Part shown: positions 1 to 5,901 of the stretch, in pieces
How the letters are laid out: the number at the start of each line of letters is the position of its first letter
Numbering within the stretch: position 1 is the first letter of the stretch
NCBI GenBank assembly: GCA_020630895.1
Contig: JAHDII010000214.1
Coordinates: forward strand, 1-5,901
Reading direction: 5' to 3'
DNA: 5,901 nucleotides
Origin: Saprospiraceae bacterium
GTDB taxonomy: Bacteria > Bacteroidota > Bacteroidia > Chitinophagales > Saprospiraceae
Notes under the pieces: generated by a model
Told to the model about the DNA's origin: nothing
Seen by the model: only the letters and a program-made list of their open reading frames with translations
Database searches by the model: none
Made by a program: the position numbers and the translations under genes

Positions 1-588
1 CCTTCTTTTAATGATTTTATATCTCAAAAAAAAGGAACAAATATTCCCAAACAAAAAACAATATTTTCATCTATTAATAAAATTGCTGCCGTTTTGATAG
101 GTGTGTTTTTTGTTTCTGCGATTTATTTATATTGGAATGAAACAGAAAATGAAAGATTATTTTCTCAACATTTTAATACCTTTGAAGATCCTGAAATGTT
201 TGCTTTAAGAGATGATACTTCTCCTATTTCAAAAAGTATGGATCCAACAATGCGAAAAGCCATGAATTTTTATTTAGATAACGATTATAAAAACGCTATT
301 CCTTTTTTTGAAACTATTCTTAAAAAAGAAAAAAATATAGATGCTCTTTTTTATTTGGGAATATCTTATTTACAAGAAAAAAATCATAAACAAGCAATTT
401 TTTGCTTGTTGGAATCCGCTGAACAACATCCAACATTACAGGCAGAATCGCAGTGGTATTTATCTTTAGTATATTTAAAATCTGGAAAAGAAAAAAAGGC
501 AAAAAATATTTTAGAACAATTATCTAAAAATCAGCCATCATTATATTCCAATAAAGCAAAAAAATTATTATTACAATTGAACGATTAA
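1..588 (+). CDS. Membrane-anchored TPR protein, 5' end missing (left edge)
   Basis: The frame is open from base 1 to the TAA at 586-588, giving 195 visible residues, so the true start lies left of the window. An in-frame TTG at base 94 falls inside the membrane segment and is not a credible start. Visible residues 1-24 are polar and Lys-rich, 26-45 form one hydrophobic helix (ends in IYLYW), and the rest is soluble. Three TPR-like helix pairs follow at about 84-113, 114-147 and 150-182, plus a final half-repeat (NKAKKLLLQL). The third repeat has the usual W/Y-L-A/S-L-x-Y-L pattern. TPRs are protein-binding scaffolds. Bacteroidota have many proteins with a short cytoplasmic N-terminus, one membrane helix and a periplasmic TPR domain, often encoded just after an ECF sigma factor and acting like anti-sigma or stress sensors. 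That role is inferred only, because the N-terminus is absent. The next gene starts 10 bases later, suggesting co-transcription. Confidence 0.85.
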   Translation, partial: PSFNDFISQKKGTNIPKQKTIFSSINKIAAVLIGVFFVSAIYLYWNETENERLFSQHFNTFEDPEMFALRDDTSPISKSMDPTMRKAMNFYLDNDYKNAIPFFETILKKEKNIDALFYLGISYLQEKNHKQAIFCLLESAEQHPTLQAESQWYLSLVYLKSGKEKKAKNILEQLSKNQPSLYSNKAKKLLLQLND

Positions 589-598
589 ATTCATAACA

Positions 599-1684
599 AT
601 GAGTAAAAAACAATTACTACGCCCTCATGCTGAAAATGCTTTTCAACATGAATTAGAAGCATTAGCTAAAATAGATGATAGACATAAACCTACAGGATGG
701 AAATTATCTCCTTGGGCTGTTGTAACTTATTTGCTTGGAGGAAAATTGGATAATGGATTTGAAATAGAACCTAAATATTTTGGTCATAGACGGCTCATTG
801 AAGTGGCGGTGGCTACTTTAGCCACAGATAGAGCATTATTATTAATTGGTATTCCTGGAACAGGAAAAACATGGGTATCAGAACATTTAGCTGCGGCTAT
901 TTCTGGCAGTTCTACTTTATTGGTTCAAGGAACAGCAGGAATGAGTGAAGATTCTATGAGGTATGGATGGAATTATGCGAAATTATTATCTGAAGGTCCT
1001 TCTATTGATGCTATAACTCCTAGTCCTATTATGAATGCGATGAATAAAGGACAAATTGCTAGAGTAGAAGAATTAACTCGAATCCCATCTGATGTACAAG
1101 ACACCTTAATTACTTTATTATCTGAAAAAATATTACCTATTCCTGAATTGGGTTCAGAAGTTCAAGCACAAAAAGGATTTAATGTTATTGCTACCGCTAA
1201 TGATAGAGATAAGGGTGTTAATGATTTATCCAGTGCACTACGCAGACGTTTTAATACTGTTGTTTTACCCCTTCCAGATTCTTTAGAAGAAGAAGTAAAA
1301 ATTGTAAAAACTAGAGTAGAAAAAATAGGTATTAATTTAGAGTTACCTGTCGATGCTGCTCCTATTAAAGAAATAAAAAGATTAGTCACTATTTTTAGAG
1401 AACTAAGAGAAGGTAAAACTGCTGATGGCAGAACAAAACTAAAATCACCCTCTTCTACTTTAAGTACTGCTGAAGCTATTTCTGTAATCAATTCAGGACA
1501 AGCATTAGCGGCTCATTTTGGTGATGGTTCTTTAAAAGCACATGATTTGGCTGCTGGAATTACTGGAGCTATTGTTAAAGATCCGCTTCAAGATAAAAAT
1601 ATTTGGGATGAATATTTAGAAACAGTTGTTAAAGAAAGAAAAGATTGGAAAGATTTATATCGTGCTTGTAAAGATTTAATTTAA
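599..1684 (+). CDS. MoxR-family AAA+ ATPase, YehL-like subgroup
   Basis: This 361-residue cytoplasmic ATPase belongs to the MoxR branch of AAA+ proteins, which usually act as chaperone-like remodellers paired with VWA-domain proteins. Walker A is GIPGTGKT at 84-91. The Walker B strand (IARVEE, 153-158) leads into EELTRIPSDVQD (157-168), which I recognise as typical of the E. coli YehL-like subgroup. Sensor 1 is the Asn of ATAN (201). The arginine-finger cluster is ALRRRF (213-218). The first acidic Walker B residue is Glu rather than Asp. The usual MoxR sensor-2 'SPR' element is replaced by an LSTAEAI segment (289-294), so no sensor-2 arginine is apparent. The N-terminal 60 residues form an extra cap, also seen in this subgroup. 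The ATG at 599 sits 10 bases after the TPR gene. No VWA/CoxE-like or SWIM zinc-finger partner is visible here. Family assignment is firm, but the substrate is unknown. Confidence 0.92.
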   Translation: MSKKQLLRPHAENAFQHELEALAKIDDRHKPTGWKLSPWAVVTYLLGGKLDNGFEIEPKYFGHRRLIEVAVATLATDRALLLIGIPGTGKTWVSEHLAAAISGSSTLLVQGTAGMSEDSMRYGWNYAKLLSEGPSIDAITPSPIMNAMNKGQIARVEELTRIPSDVQDTLITLLSEKILPIPELGSEVQAQKGFNVIATANDRDKGVNDLSSALRRRFNTVVLPLPDSLEEEVKIVKTRVEKIGINLELPVDAAPIKEIKRLVTIFRELREGKTADGRTKLKSPSSTLSTAEAISVINSGQALAAHFGDGSLKAHDLAAGITGAIVKDPLQDKNIWDEYLETVVKERKDWKDLYRACKDLI

Positions 1685-2370
1685 TGAAATACGATTGGAT
1701 TTTCTTTGATTTGGATAATACTTTAATGGATTTTGAAATCGCTTCTAAAAAAGCTTTTTCATCTATGCTTTCTTCTTTTGGATTTAAAGAAAATGAAGAA
1801 CATTATTCATTGTACCAACAAACGAATAACGAAGTTTGGAAAGATTTTGAAAATAATAAAATTAATGCCAAAACTCTTCGATATAAAAGATTTCAAGATT
1901 TTTATTTAATTGCAAAAATTAAAGGAATTGATCCTTTAGAAAGTAATAAAATATATCTGGAATATTTAGTAGAACATTCTACTATGTTAGAAGGAGCCAT
2001 GCCTCTCTTAAACGAATTGAATGAAAATATAAAAATGGCAATTATTACGAATGGATTAAAAGAAGTACAAAGACCTCGACTTAAAAAATTAAATATTATT
2101 CATTATTTCGATGCGATTATTGTTTCTGATGAAATTGGAACTTCTAAACCGAATTCTGCTTATTTTGATTACGTCATGAAAGAATGTTCTTTTCCTAAAA
2201 AAGAAAAAATATTAGTGGTAGGAGATAGTTTAAATTCAGATATTAAAGGAGGTTTGAATTATGGCTTAGATACTTGTTGGTGTAATTTATTCGATAAGAA
2301 AAACGATACAGATTTAATCCCTCATTTTGAAATTAATCAATTATCAGAATTAAAAAATATACTAAAATAA
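1684..2370 (+). CDS. yjjG: HAD-superfamily nucleotidase, YjjG/YfnB type
   Basis: This 228-residue HAD hydrolase is close in length and pattern to E. coli YjjG (about 226 residues), a Mg-dependent 5'-nucleotidase acting on non-canonical pyrimidine nucleotides (house-cleaning). Motif I is DLDNTL with nucleophile D9 and acid/base D11. Motif II is ITNG (T122). The motif III lysine is K155 in GTSKPN. Motif IV is VGDSLNSD, with metal-binding D181 and D186. The opening MKYDWIFFDLDNTL and the DTCWCNL segment near 196-202 closely match YjjG (MKWDWIFFDADETL, ATCWLN) as I recall it. The helical cap occupies roughly 15-95. The ATG overlaps the TAA of the preceding ATPase gene by one base (TAATG), implying translational coupling. 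The exact substrate is inferred from the family. A general phosphatase on other small phosphoesters is the main alternative. Confidence 0.9.
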   Translation: MKYDWIFFDLDNTLMDFEIASKKAFSSMLSSFGFKENEEHYSLYQQTNNEVWKDFENNKINAKTLRYKRFQDFYLIAKIKGIDPLESNKIYLEYLVEHSTMLEGAMPLLNELNENIKMAIITNGLKEVQRPRLKKLNIIHYFDAIIVSDEIGTSKPNSAYFDYVMKECSFPKKEKILVVGDSLNSDIKGGLNYGLDTCWCNLFDKKNDTDLIPHFEINQLSELKNILK

Positions 2371-2375
2371 TTAAA

Positions 2376-3074
2376 ATGAAATCACTATTTTACATTTTAT
2401 GTTTCTCTTTGTTTTTTTCTTGTGGAAATAAAAATAATAATACAAATACATCTGTACCTACTTCAAATAGAACAGATAATAATAATTCTAAAGTAAAGAT
2501 AGATTGTTATTCTATTTCTCCAGATGAGAAAAACGTTTTTTATTTAGGAATAGATAATAGAATAAATGTAGAATCTAATTTTGCAGGTTCTGAGATTAAG
2601 GTAACAAGTTCTGGTTCAAGAATAGGAAGAATAAGTCCAAAAGAATTTATTGTACAACCTAAAAAGTTAGGAGTAGATACTATTTCTGTTACCGCAGAAG
2701 ATGTTACACAACTCTTTTATTTTCCAATAGAAAATATTCCTGAGCCTGAGCCTTCAATACATTCATATAGAATTATGAAAGGAGGAGATGTCAGTACTAA
2801 AGTCTTTTTTGCAGTTAAAGGTTTATTTGCCTTAAGAGATGGGTTCGATTCTTCAATTCGATGTAAAATTTTAGAATTTGATATTGTGAAAAAAAATAAG
2901 GAAGGAGTAACAAGAGTTAAAAATACAGGAGCTGTTTATATTGGTGAAGGACAAAAATTAATTCGTTCAGCTGAACCAAAAGATACTTTTATTTTTACAA
3001 ATATGAAAGTAAAATGTGGTGATGATCCTGAAAAAGAATATACAATTAGCTCTGATGAATGGATTATAAAATAA
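2376..3074 (+). CDS. Lipoprotein resembling the GldM C-terminal periplasmic domains
   Basis: This 232-residue protein begins with a lipoprotein signal (MKSLFYILCFSLFFSC; lipid Cys at 16). An Asn/Thr/Ser-rich tether follows to about residue 38. No acidic run follows the Cys, unlike the Bacteroidota surface-export signal, so a periplasm-facing anchor is more likely. Residues 50-121 (KNVFYLGIDNRINV ... IVQPKKLG ... FPIENIP) and 128-232 (KGGDVSTKVFFAVKGLFA ... LEFDIV ... GEGQKLI ... DTFIFTNMKVK) follow the pattern I recall for the last two domains of GldM: NVxYxGxxNPI, the VPxPxP hinge, GGxxxKxxLAAxxGxxA, FxVxxF, then a strand ending in an Ile-Lys-like tail. GldM is the periplasmic part of the gliding/type IX secretion motor, and its C-terminus contacts the GldK/GldN ring. 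Here the domains stand alone, without GldM's N-terminal membrane helix. The hinge is PEPEP (122-126), encoded by a small CCTGAG repeat. The homology call rests on recalled patterns only. Confidence 0.75.
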   Translation: MKSLFYILCFSLFFSCGNKNNNTNTSVPTSNRTDNNNSKVKIDCYSISPDEKNVFYLGIDNRINVESNFAGSEIKVTSSGSRIGRISPKEFIVQPKKLGVDTISVTAEDVTQLFYFPIENIPEPEPSIHSYRIMKGGDVSTKVFFAVKGLFALRDGFDSSIRCKILEFDIVKKNKEGVTRVKNTGAVYIGEGQKLIRSAEPKDTFIFTNMKVKCGDDPEKEYTISSDEWIIK

Positions 3075-3095
3075 TTGTAATTAAAAAATTAGCTA

Positions 3096-3881
3096 ATGAA
3101 AAAAGTAATTTTTATTTTTTTATTTTTTCCTATCTTTTTACAAGCACAAATTGTAAATATTGAAAAATTAAGAACAGATTCTTTATCTAATAAAACCTGG
3201 GCTTTTGAAGCTGAATTTTCTTTTGGTGTACAAAAAAATTCAGCAGGGCAATCGCTAAATGGTACAGGAGAATTAAGAACAGATTATTTTTTTAATCAAA
3301 AAAATAAATTATTATTTCTTGGATCTTTTGGTGTGAATAGATTTAAAGAACATAACAACAATAATGAATCTATTGAAATTGAAAATAGCCAATTTATTCA
3401 TTTAAGATATAATAGAAAAATCAATCAATGGCTGACTTGGGAAGCCTTTTCTCAAGGACAAATTAATGAAGTAGAATTGGTAAAACTTCGCTGGCTGATA
3501 GGAACAGGTCCTCGATTTAAATTATTAAAAAATAAAAAAGCTCTTATCTATTTAGGCACACTTTACATGTTTGAATGGTTAGATGAAGAAGTAGCTATAA
3601 CCAATGATGTGATTCATTATAGAGATCATAGATTTTCTAATTATTTATCTATTTTTTATAATATAAATAAAAATGTAAGTTTTAGTCATGTTAGTTATTA
3701 TCAACCTTTAATTCGTTCTTTTAAAGATTTTCGACTTGCTTCTGAAACAGGTTTAGAATTTTCTATTTCTGAAAAATTATCTTGGACGACCTATTTTCAA
3801 ATGATTTATGATAGTCGCCCACCTACATCTACCGTTACCTTTAGGTATCAAGTTAATAATGGTTTAGTTCTTTCTTTTTAA
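3096..3881 (+). CDS. DUF481-family outer-membrane beta-barrel protein
   Basis: This 261-residue exported protein has a short signal peptide (MKKVIFIFLFFPIFLQA, likely cut before Q18), the usual Bacteroidota '-AQ' ending. The rest alternates amphipathic beta strands with polar turns. Family cues match DUF481 (the YdiY-like 'salt-induced outer membrane protein' group): an early strand with GVQKNSAG (44-51), FIHLRYNRKIN (100-110), WEAFSQGQINE (115-125), the LIGTGPRFKLL segment (134-144), YDSRPP (238-243), and a terminal strand VNNGLVLSF ending in Phe, as barrel assembly expects. DUF481 proteins are thought to be small outer-membrane barrels of unknown activity, so no transport substrate can be named. 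The gene begins 21 bases after the lipoprotein gene on the same strand, so it probably shares its transcript, and it is the last gene of the rightward block. Confidence 0.85.
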   Translation: MKKVIFIFLFFPIFLQAQIVNIEKLRTDSLSNKTWAFEAEFSFGVQKNSAGQSLNGTGELRTDYFFNQKNKLLFLGSFGVNRFKEHNNNNESIEIENSQFIHLRYNRKINQWLTWEAFSQGQINEVELVKLRWLIGTGPRFKLLKNKKALIYLGTLYMFEWLDEEVAITNDVIHYRDHRFSNYLSIFYNINKNVSFSHVSYYQPLIRSFKDFRLASETGLEFSISEKLSWTTYFQMIYDSRPPTSTVTFRYQVNNGLVLSF

Positions 3882-3996
3882 AATGATTGTTTCTAAAATA
3901 AACATGAGTTATCGCGAATTTAAAAATTTTTATTTTTCCCTAGCATAGTGAATAAATTTATACCCTTACTTTTGAATATCCCTAAAAGAAAAACTT

Positions 3997-4037
3997 AAAA
4001 AAATCCCGAATTTTCACAATTTGAAAACTCGGGATTT
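3997..4037 (-). terminator. Rho-independent terminator between convergent genes
   Basis: A hairpin pairs AAATCCCGA (4001-4009) with TCGGGATTT (4029-4037). One A/C mismatch follows, then five more pairs (TTTTC 4011-4015 with GAAAA 4023-4027) around a 7-base loop. Read leftward, the stem is followed by an uninterrupted run of seven T (complement of A at 3997-4003) and a further T-rich stretch, so it is best oriented for the minus-strand gene whose stop is at 4062-4064. Read rightward it ends in TTTCTT, a weaker tail, so it may also stop the plus-strand operon ending at 3881. The rest of the 3882-4061 gap shows no gene. Confidence 0.88.
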
Positions 4038-4061
4038 CTTAACTTATAATTTTACTAATCT

Positions 4062-5465
4062 TTATTTTTTAGTAGGATTTTTACCTCCAACTAAGAAATC
4101 TTGTAGATTTTCTAATTCATCCCATTTTCCTGCTGCTGCCAAACCTGCTTGTTTAGGCCAAGAATCTGGTTTGTGAATTCTATATCTATCTCCTGCTGCA
4201 TCTAAAATAGATTGTAATTTTGTTACAGGAGTACTTGCCAATTCAGCCCAAGTAGTAATTCCTCCTGCTTTTAATAATCCTTCTATTTTAGGACCTATTC
4301 CTTCTACTATTTTCAAATCATTAGGATTGCTAGGATGTTTTTGTTCTAAACTAGCTGCTAAAGAACCATCATTTTTTTTACCTAATAGGATTTTCGCTTG
4401 TCCTACCCAATCATCACGTTCAATTCTTCCTGGGAAGAATTGGATAGCATCTGTTACTTTATTAATTAAATTAGAATCAAATTGACTAATTTGTTCAAAA
4501 GTATAAATTCCTAAATTATTTAATTTTTTCTCTATAAAAGGGCCTACTCCATTAATCAATTTTAAATCATCTTTATCAGCTTCAGAAGCAAGAGCAATTT
4601 GAGAACCTAAAGCTGCTTTTACTTCAGCTTGTGCTTTAGCGGCTTTTTCTTCTTTAGTTTCCTCAACAAAATCATTATCATCTTCTTCAAGAATAGTTGG
4701 AACTTCTAGAACTGGAGGAGTAATAATCGGTGTTTTATTTTTTTCTTCTTCCAATTCTGCCATTAAAGCAGCTAATCTGCGTTTTAATTCTGCATTTTCT
4801 TCAGATAAATCTGTAATTTTTGATTTTAGTGTATCAAAATCTTCATTAGATTTATTGGCAACTTCTAAATTATTTTTCAATTTCATTTGAAGTTCCACAT
4901 TCTCTTTTTCTAAAGCATTAGCTTTATGAGTTAGGTTTTCAAATTCATTTTGAAGTTCTGTTAATTCAGCTAGAGCATTATTACTTTGATCCGCAGAAAC
5001 TGCTAAGTTTTGATTTTTAGTTTTTAATCCTAAAATAATATTATCATTATCTTCTAATTGAGATAAATATTTTACTTCTTTTTCAAGTAATAAATCTTTT
5101 TCACCCGTTAAATCATTATATTTTTGATTTAAGGTATAAATTTGAGAATGTAAATTTCCTTTATCTACTTCTAACTGTTTCACCCTAGCAGTTAATTCTT
5201 CAATTTCTAAATGAGCCTTGGTTAAATCAGCTTCTTTTAATTCTAGAGTTTCTGTTTGTGCAGTATATTTAGTATTTAATTCTGTATATTCATTATTACG
5301 AAGATCTAATTGAGCTTTAATGGCTTTCCATTTACGTCTCCAATATAACCAAGCGGTAATAAATCCGATAAGGAATGCTCCTAATAAAAATAACATAATG
5401 AGCCAACTATCATTAGAGCCGAAGGCTCCAAATACTTCCCAAAATCTTTGAAATGCTTCTTGCAT
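4062..5465 (-). CDS. Membrane-anchored coiled-coil protein with two helix-hairpin-helix modules
   Basis: This 467-residue protein has one hydrophobic helix at about 21-41, then the basic stretch RRKWKAIK (43-50). By the positive-inside rule the N-terminus is periplasmic and the long remainder cytoplasmic. Residues about 50-245 are a heptad-like, Glu/Lys/Leu/Asn-rich coiled coil. A Pro/acidic linker (246-275) follows. The C-terminus carries two helix-hairpin-helix-type units: DDLKLINGVGP...LGIYTFEQI (299-326) and NDLKIVEGIGP...GGITTWAELA (382-410), with GVGP/GIGP turns. Between them lies FPGRIERDDWVGQA (344-357). After the second comes a conserved-looking tail (DAAGDRYRIH, SWPKQAGLAAAGKWDEL). 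This type is often labelled 'predicted 5' DNA nuclease, flap endonuclease-like' (COG3743), but I see no FEN1 acidic catalytic domain, so DNA or protein binding is likelier than cleavage. It lies 63 bases after the OmpA-like gene, probably in one transcript. No clear promoter is visible in that gap. Confidence 0.85.
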   Translation of the reverse strand: MQEAFQRFWEVFGAFGSNDSWLIMLFLLGAFLIGFITAWLYWRRKWKAIKAQLDLRNNEYTELNTKYTAQTETLELKEADLTKAHLEIEELTARVKQLEVDKGNLHSQIYTLNQKYNDLTGEKDLLLEKEVKYLSQLEDNDNIILGLKTKNQNLAVSADQSNNALAELTELQNEFENLTHKANALEKENVELQMKLKNNLEVANKSNEDFDTLKSKITDLSEENAELKRRLAALMAELEEEKNKTPIITPPVLEVPTILEEDDNDFVEETKEEKAAKAQAEVKAALGSQIALASEADKDDLKLINGVGPFIEKKLNNLGIYTFEQISQFDSNLINKVTDAIQFFPGRIERDDWVGQAKILLGKKNDGSLAASLEQKHPSNPNDLKIVEGIGPKIEGLLKAGGITTWAELASTPVTKLQSILDAAGDRYRIHKPDSWPKQAGLAAAGKWDELENLQDFLVGGKNPTKK

Positions 5466-5528
5466 AATATTTTTATTTAAAATGGTTTTCTATAATTTAA
5501 TGTAAAAAGTGTTTTTTAGATATTTATT

Positions 5529-5901
5529 TTAGTTGTTTGCTTCTTTTAATTGTACAACAACACGTCTATTTTTATGACGATTTGCTTCATCATTAGGAAA
5601 AGCAGGATCTTTTTCCCCTTCAGAAGATGTTTTAATAGATGTACTTACACCTAATTTTTTAAAATAGTTTTTTACTGATTTTGCTCTTTTTAAACCTAAA
5701 TTATAATTATATTTATCAGAGGCTAAATCACAGGTATGTCCTACTAAAACTATATTATAACTTGCATTATCAGTCAAAAAAGTAGCTACAGAATCTGCAT
5801 AACTAATAAATTGAGGACCTGGAATAAAATCAGCAGAATTTAATTCAAAATTAGTATCTGAAAAAGCCATATTCATAAAGCTATAAGATTGTCCTGTAGT
5901 A
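5529..5901 (-). CDS. OmpA-family C-terminal domain protein, 5' end missing (right edge)
   Basis: The minus-strand frame stays open from the stop at 5529-5531 to the right edge. The first in-frame ATG (5874-5876) is therefore probably internal, and the gene continues beyond the window. The visible 123 residues form almost exactly one OmpA/MotB-type peptidoglycan-binding domain: FELNSADFIPGPQFISYADSVA, then IVLVGHTCDLASDKYN, LGLKRAKSVKNYFKKLGV, SSEGEKDPAFPN, and the terminal NRRVVVQL. Such domains bind the diaminopimelate of peptidoglycan and tie outer-membrane or lipoproteins to the wall. The Arg of LKRA matches the usual ligand-binding Arg. The usual Asp of GHTD is Cys here, with Asp next to it (GHTCD), a variant I recall elsewhere in the family. 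What precedes this domain (barrel, lipoprotein, TPR/WD40 repeats) is unknown. It is the upstream partner of the coiled-coil/HhH gene. Confidence 0.9.
   Translation of the reverse strand, partial: TTGQSYSFMNMAFSDTNFELNSADFIPGPQFISYADSVATFLTDNASYNIVLVGHTCDLASDKYNYNLGLKRAKSVKNYFKKLGVSTSIKTSSEGEKDPAFPNDEANRHKNRRVVVQLKEANN

Noticed and set aside
94..96. TTG as start codon of the first gene
   Set aside because: It lies within the hydrophobic membrane helix, and the frame stays open upstream to base 1 with plausible coding sequence, so the gene begins outside the window.
320..502. Minus-strand open frame of 60 residues inside the TPR gene
   Set aside because: It is antisense to a clear coding region and is a low-complexity product of A-rich codons, with no domain and no sign of a start region.
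1162..1491. Minus-strand open frame of 109 residues inside the MoxR gene
   Set aside because: It lies fully within the ATPase coding sequence, and its Ser/Leu-rich translation is a typical shadow of the plus-strand gene.
2739..2753. CCTGAGCCTGAGCCT short tandem repeat
   Set aside because: It simply encodes the Pro-Glu hinge between the two GldM-like domains. It is too short to be a mobile or regulatory repeat.
3967..3974. TACTTTTG, a match to the Bacteroidota -7 promoter box TAnnTTTG
   Set aside because: It points rightward into the terminator with no gene behind it, has no TTTG-type -33 box at proper spacing, and such matches occur by chance in AT-rich DNA.
5502..5517. Small AAAAA-GTG-TTTTT inverted repeat between the OmpA and HhH genes
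   Set aside because: An A/T-only five-pair stem with a three-base loop is too weak to call a terminator and is expected by chance here.
1..5901. CRISPR arrays, tRNA/rRNA genes, insertion sequences, phage or toxin-antitoxin modules
   Set aside because: Looked for on both strands by eye. No spaced direct repeats, cloverleaf-like segments, transposase motifs or small paired toxin/antitoxin genes were seen.

Overview
The window is strongly AT-rich, has no clear Shine-Dalgarno sequences in front of its starts (only A-rich leaders), and encodes protein types characteristic of Bacteroidota: a GldM-like lipoprotein, a membrane TPR protein, a DUF481 barrel, and a membrane coiled-coil protein with paired helix-hairpin-helix modules. 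A low-GC, probably aquatic or marine, gliding or T9SS-bearing Bacteroidota (Saprospiria-like or related) fits best. The genus cannot be fixed from this sequence.

Left block, + strand, 1-3881: five tightly packed genes that look like one operon. They are a TPR membrane protein cut off by the left edge, a YehL-type MoxR AAA+ ATPase (10 bases later), a YjjG-type HAD nucleotidase (its ATG overlaps the ATPase stop by one base), a lipoprotein resembling the C-terminal periplasmic domains of the gliding/T9SS motor protein GldM (5-base gap), and a DUF481 outer-membrane beta-barrel protein (21-base gap). No promoter is visible inside the block, so transcription presumably starts left of the window.

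Middle, 3882-4061: a 180-base convergent intergenic region. Its one clear element is a strong hairpin at 4001-4037 with a T-run oriented to terminate the leftward genes. It may also stop the rightward operon.

Right block, - strand, 4062-5901: an OmpA-family C-terminal domain protein, truncated at its N-terminus by the right edge. It is followed 63 bases downstream by a 467-residue protein with one N-terminal membrane segment, a long coiled coil and two C-terminal helix-hairpin-helix modules.

The left operon mixes cytoplasmic (ATPase, nucleotidase), inner-membrane (TPR), lipidated periplasmic (GldM-like) and outer-membrane (DUF481) products, so shared function is not assured. The items most worth following are the free-standing, lipidated GldM-C-like protein, the MoxR ATPase without a visible VWA partner, and the membrane-anchored double-HhH coiled-coil protein beside a peptidoglycan-binding OmpA protein.
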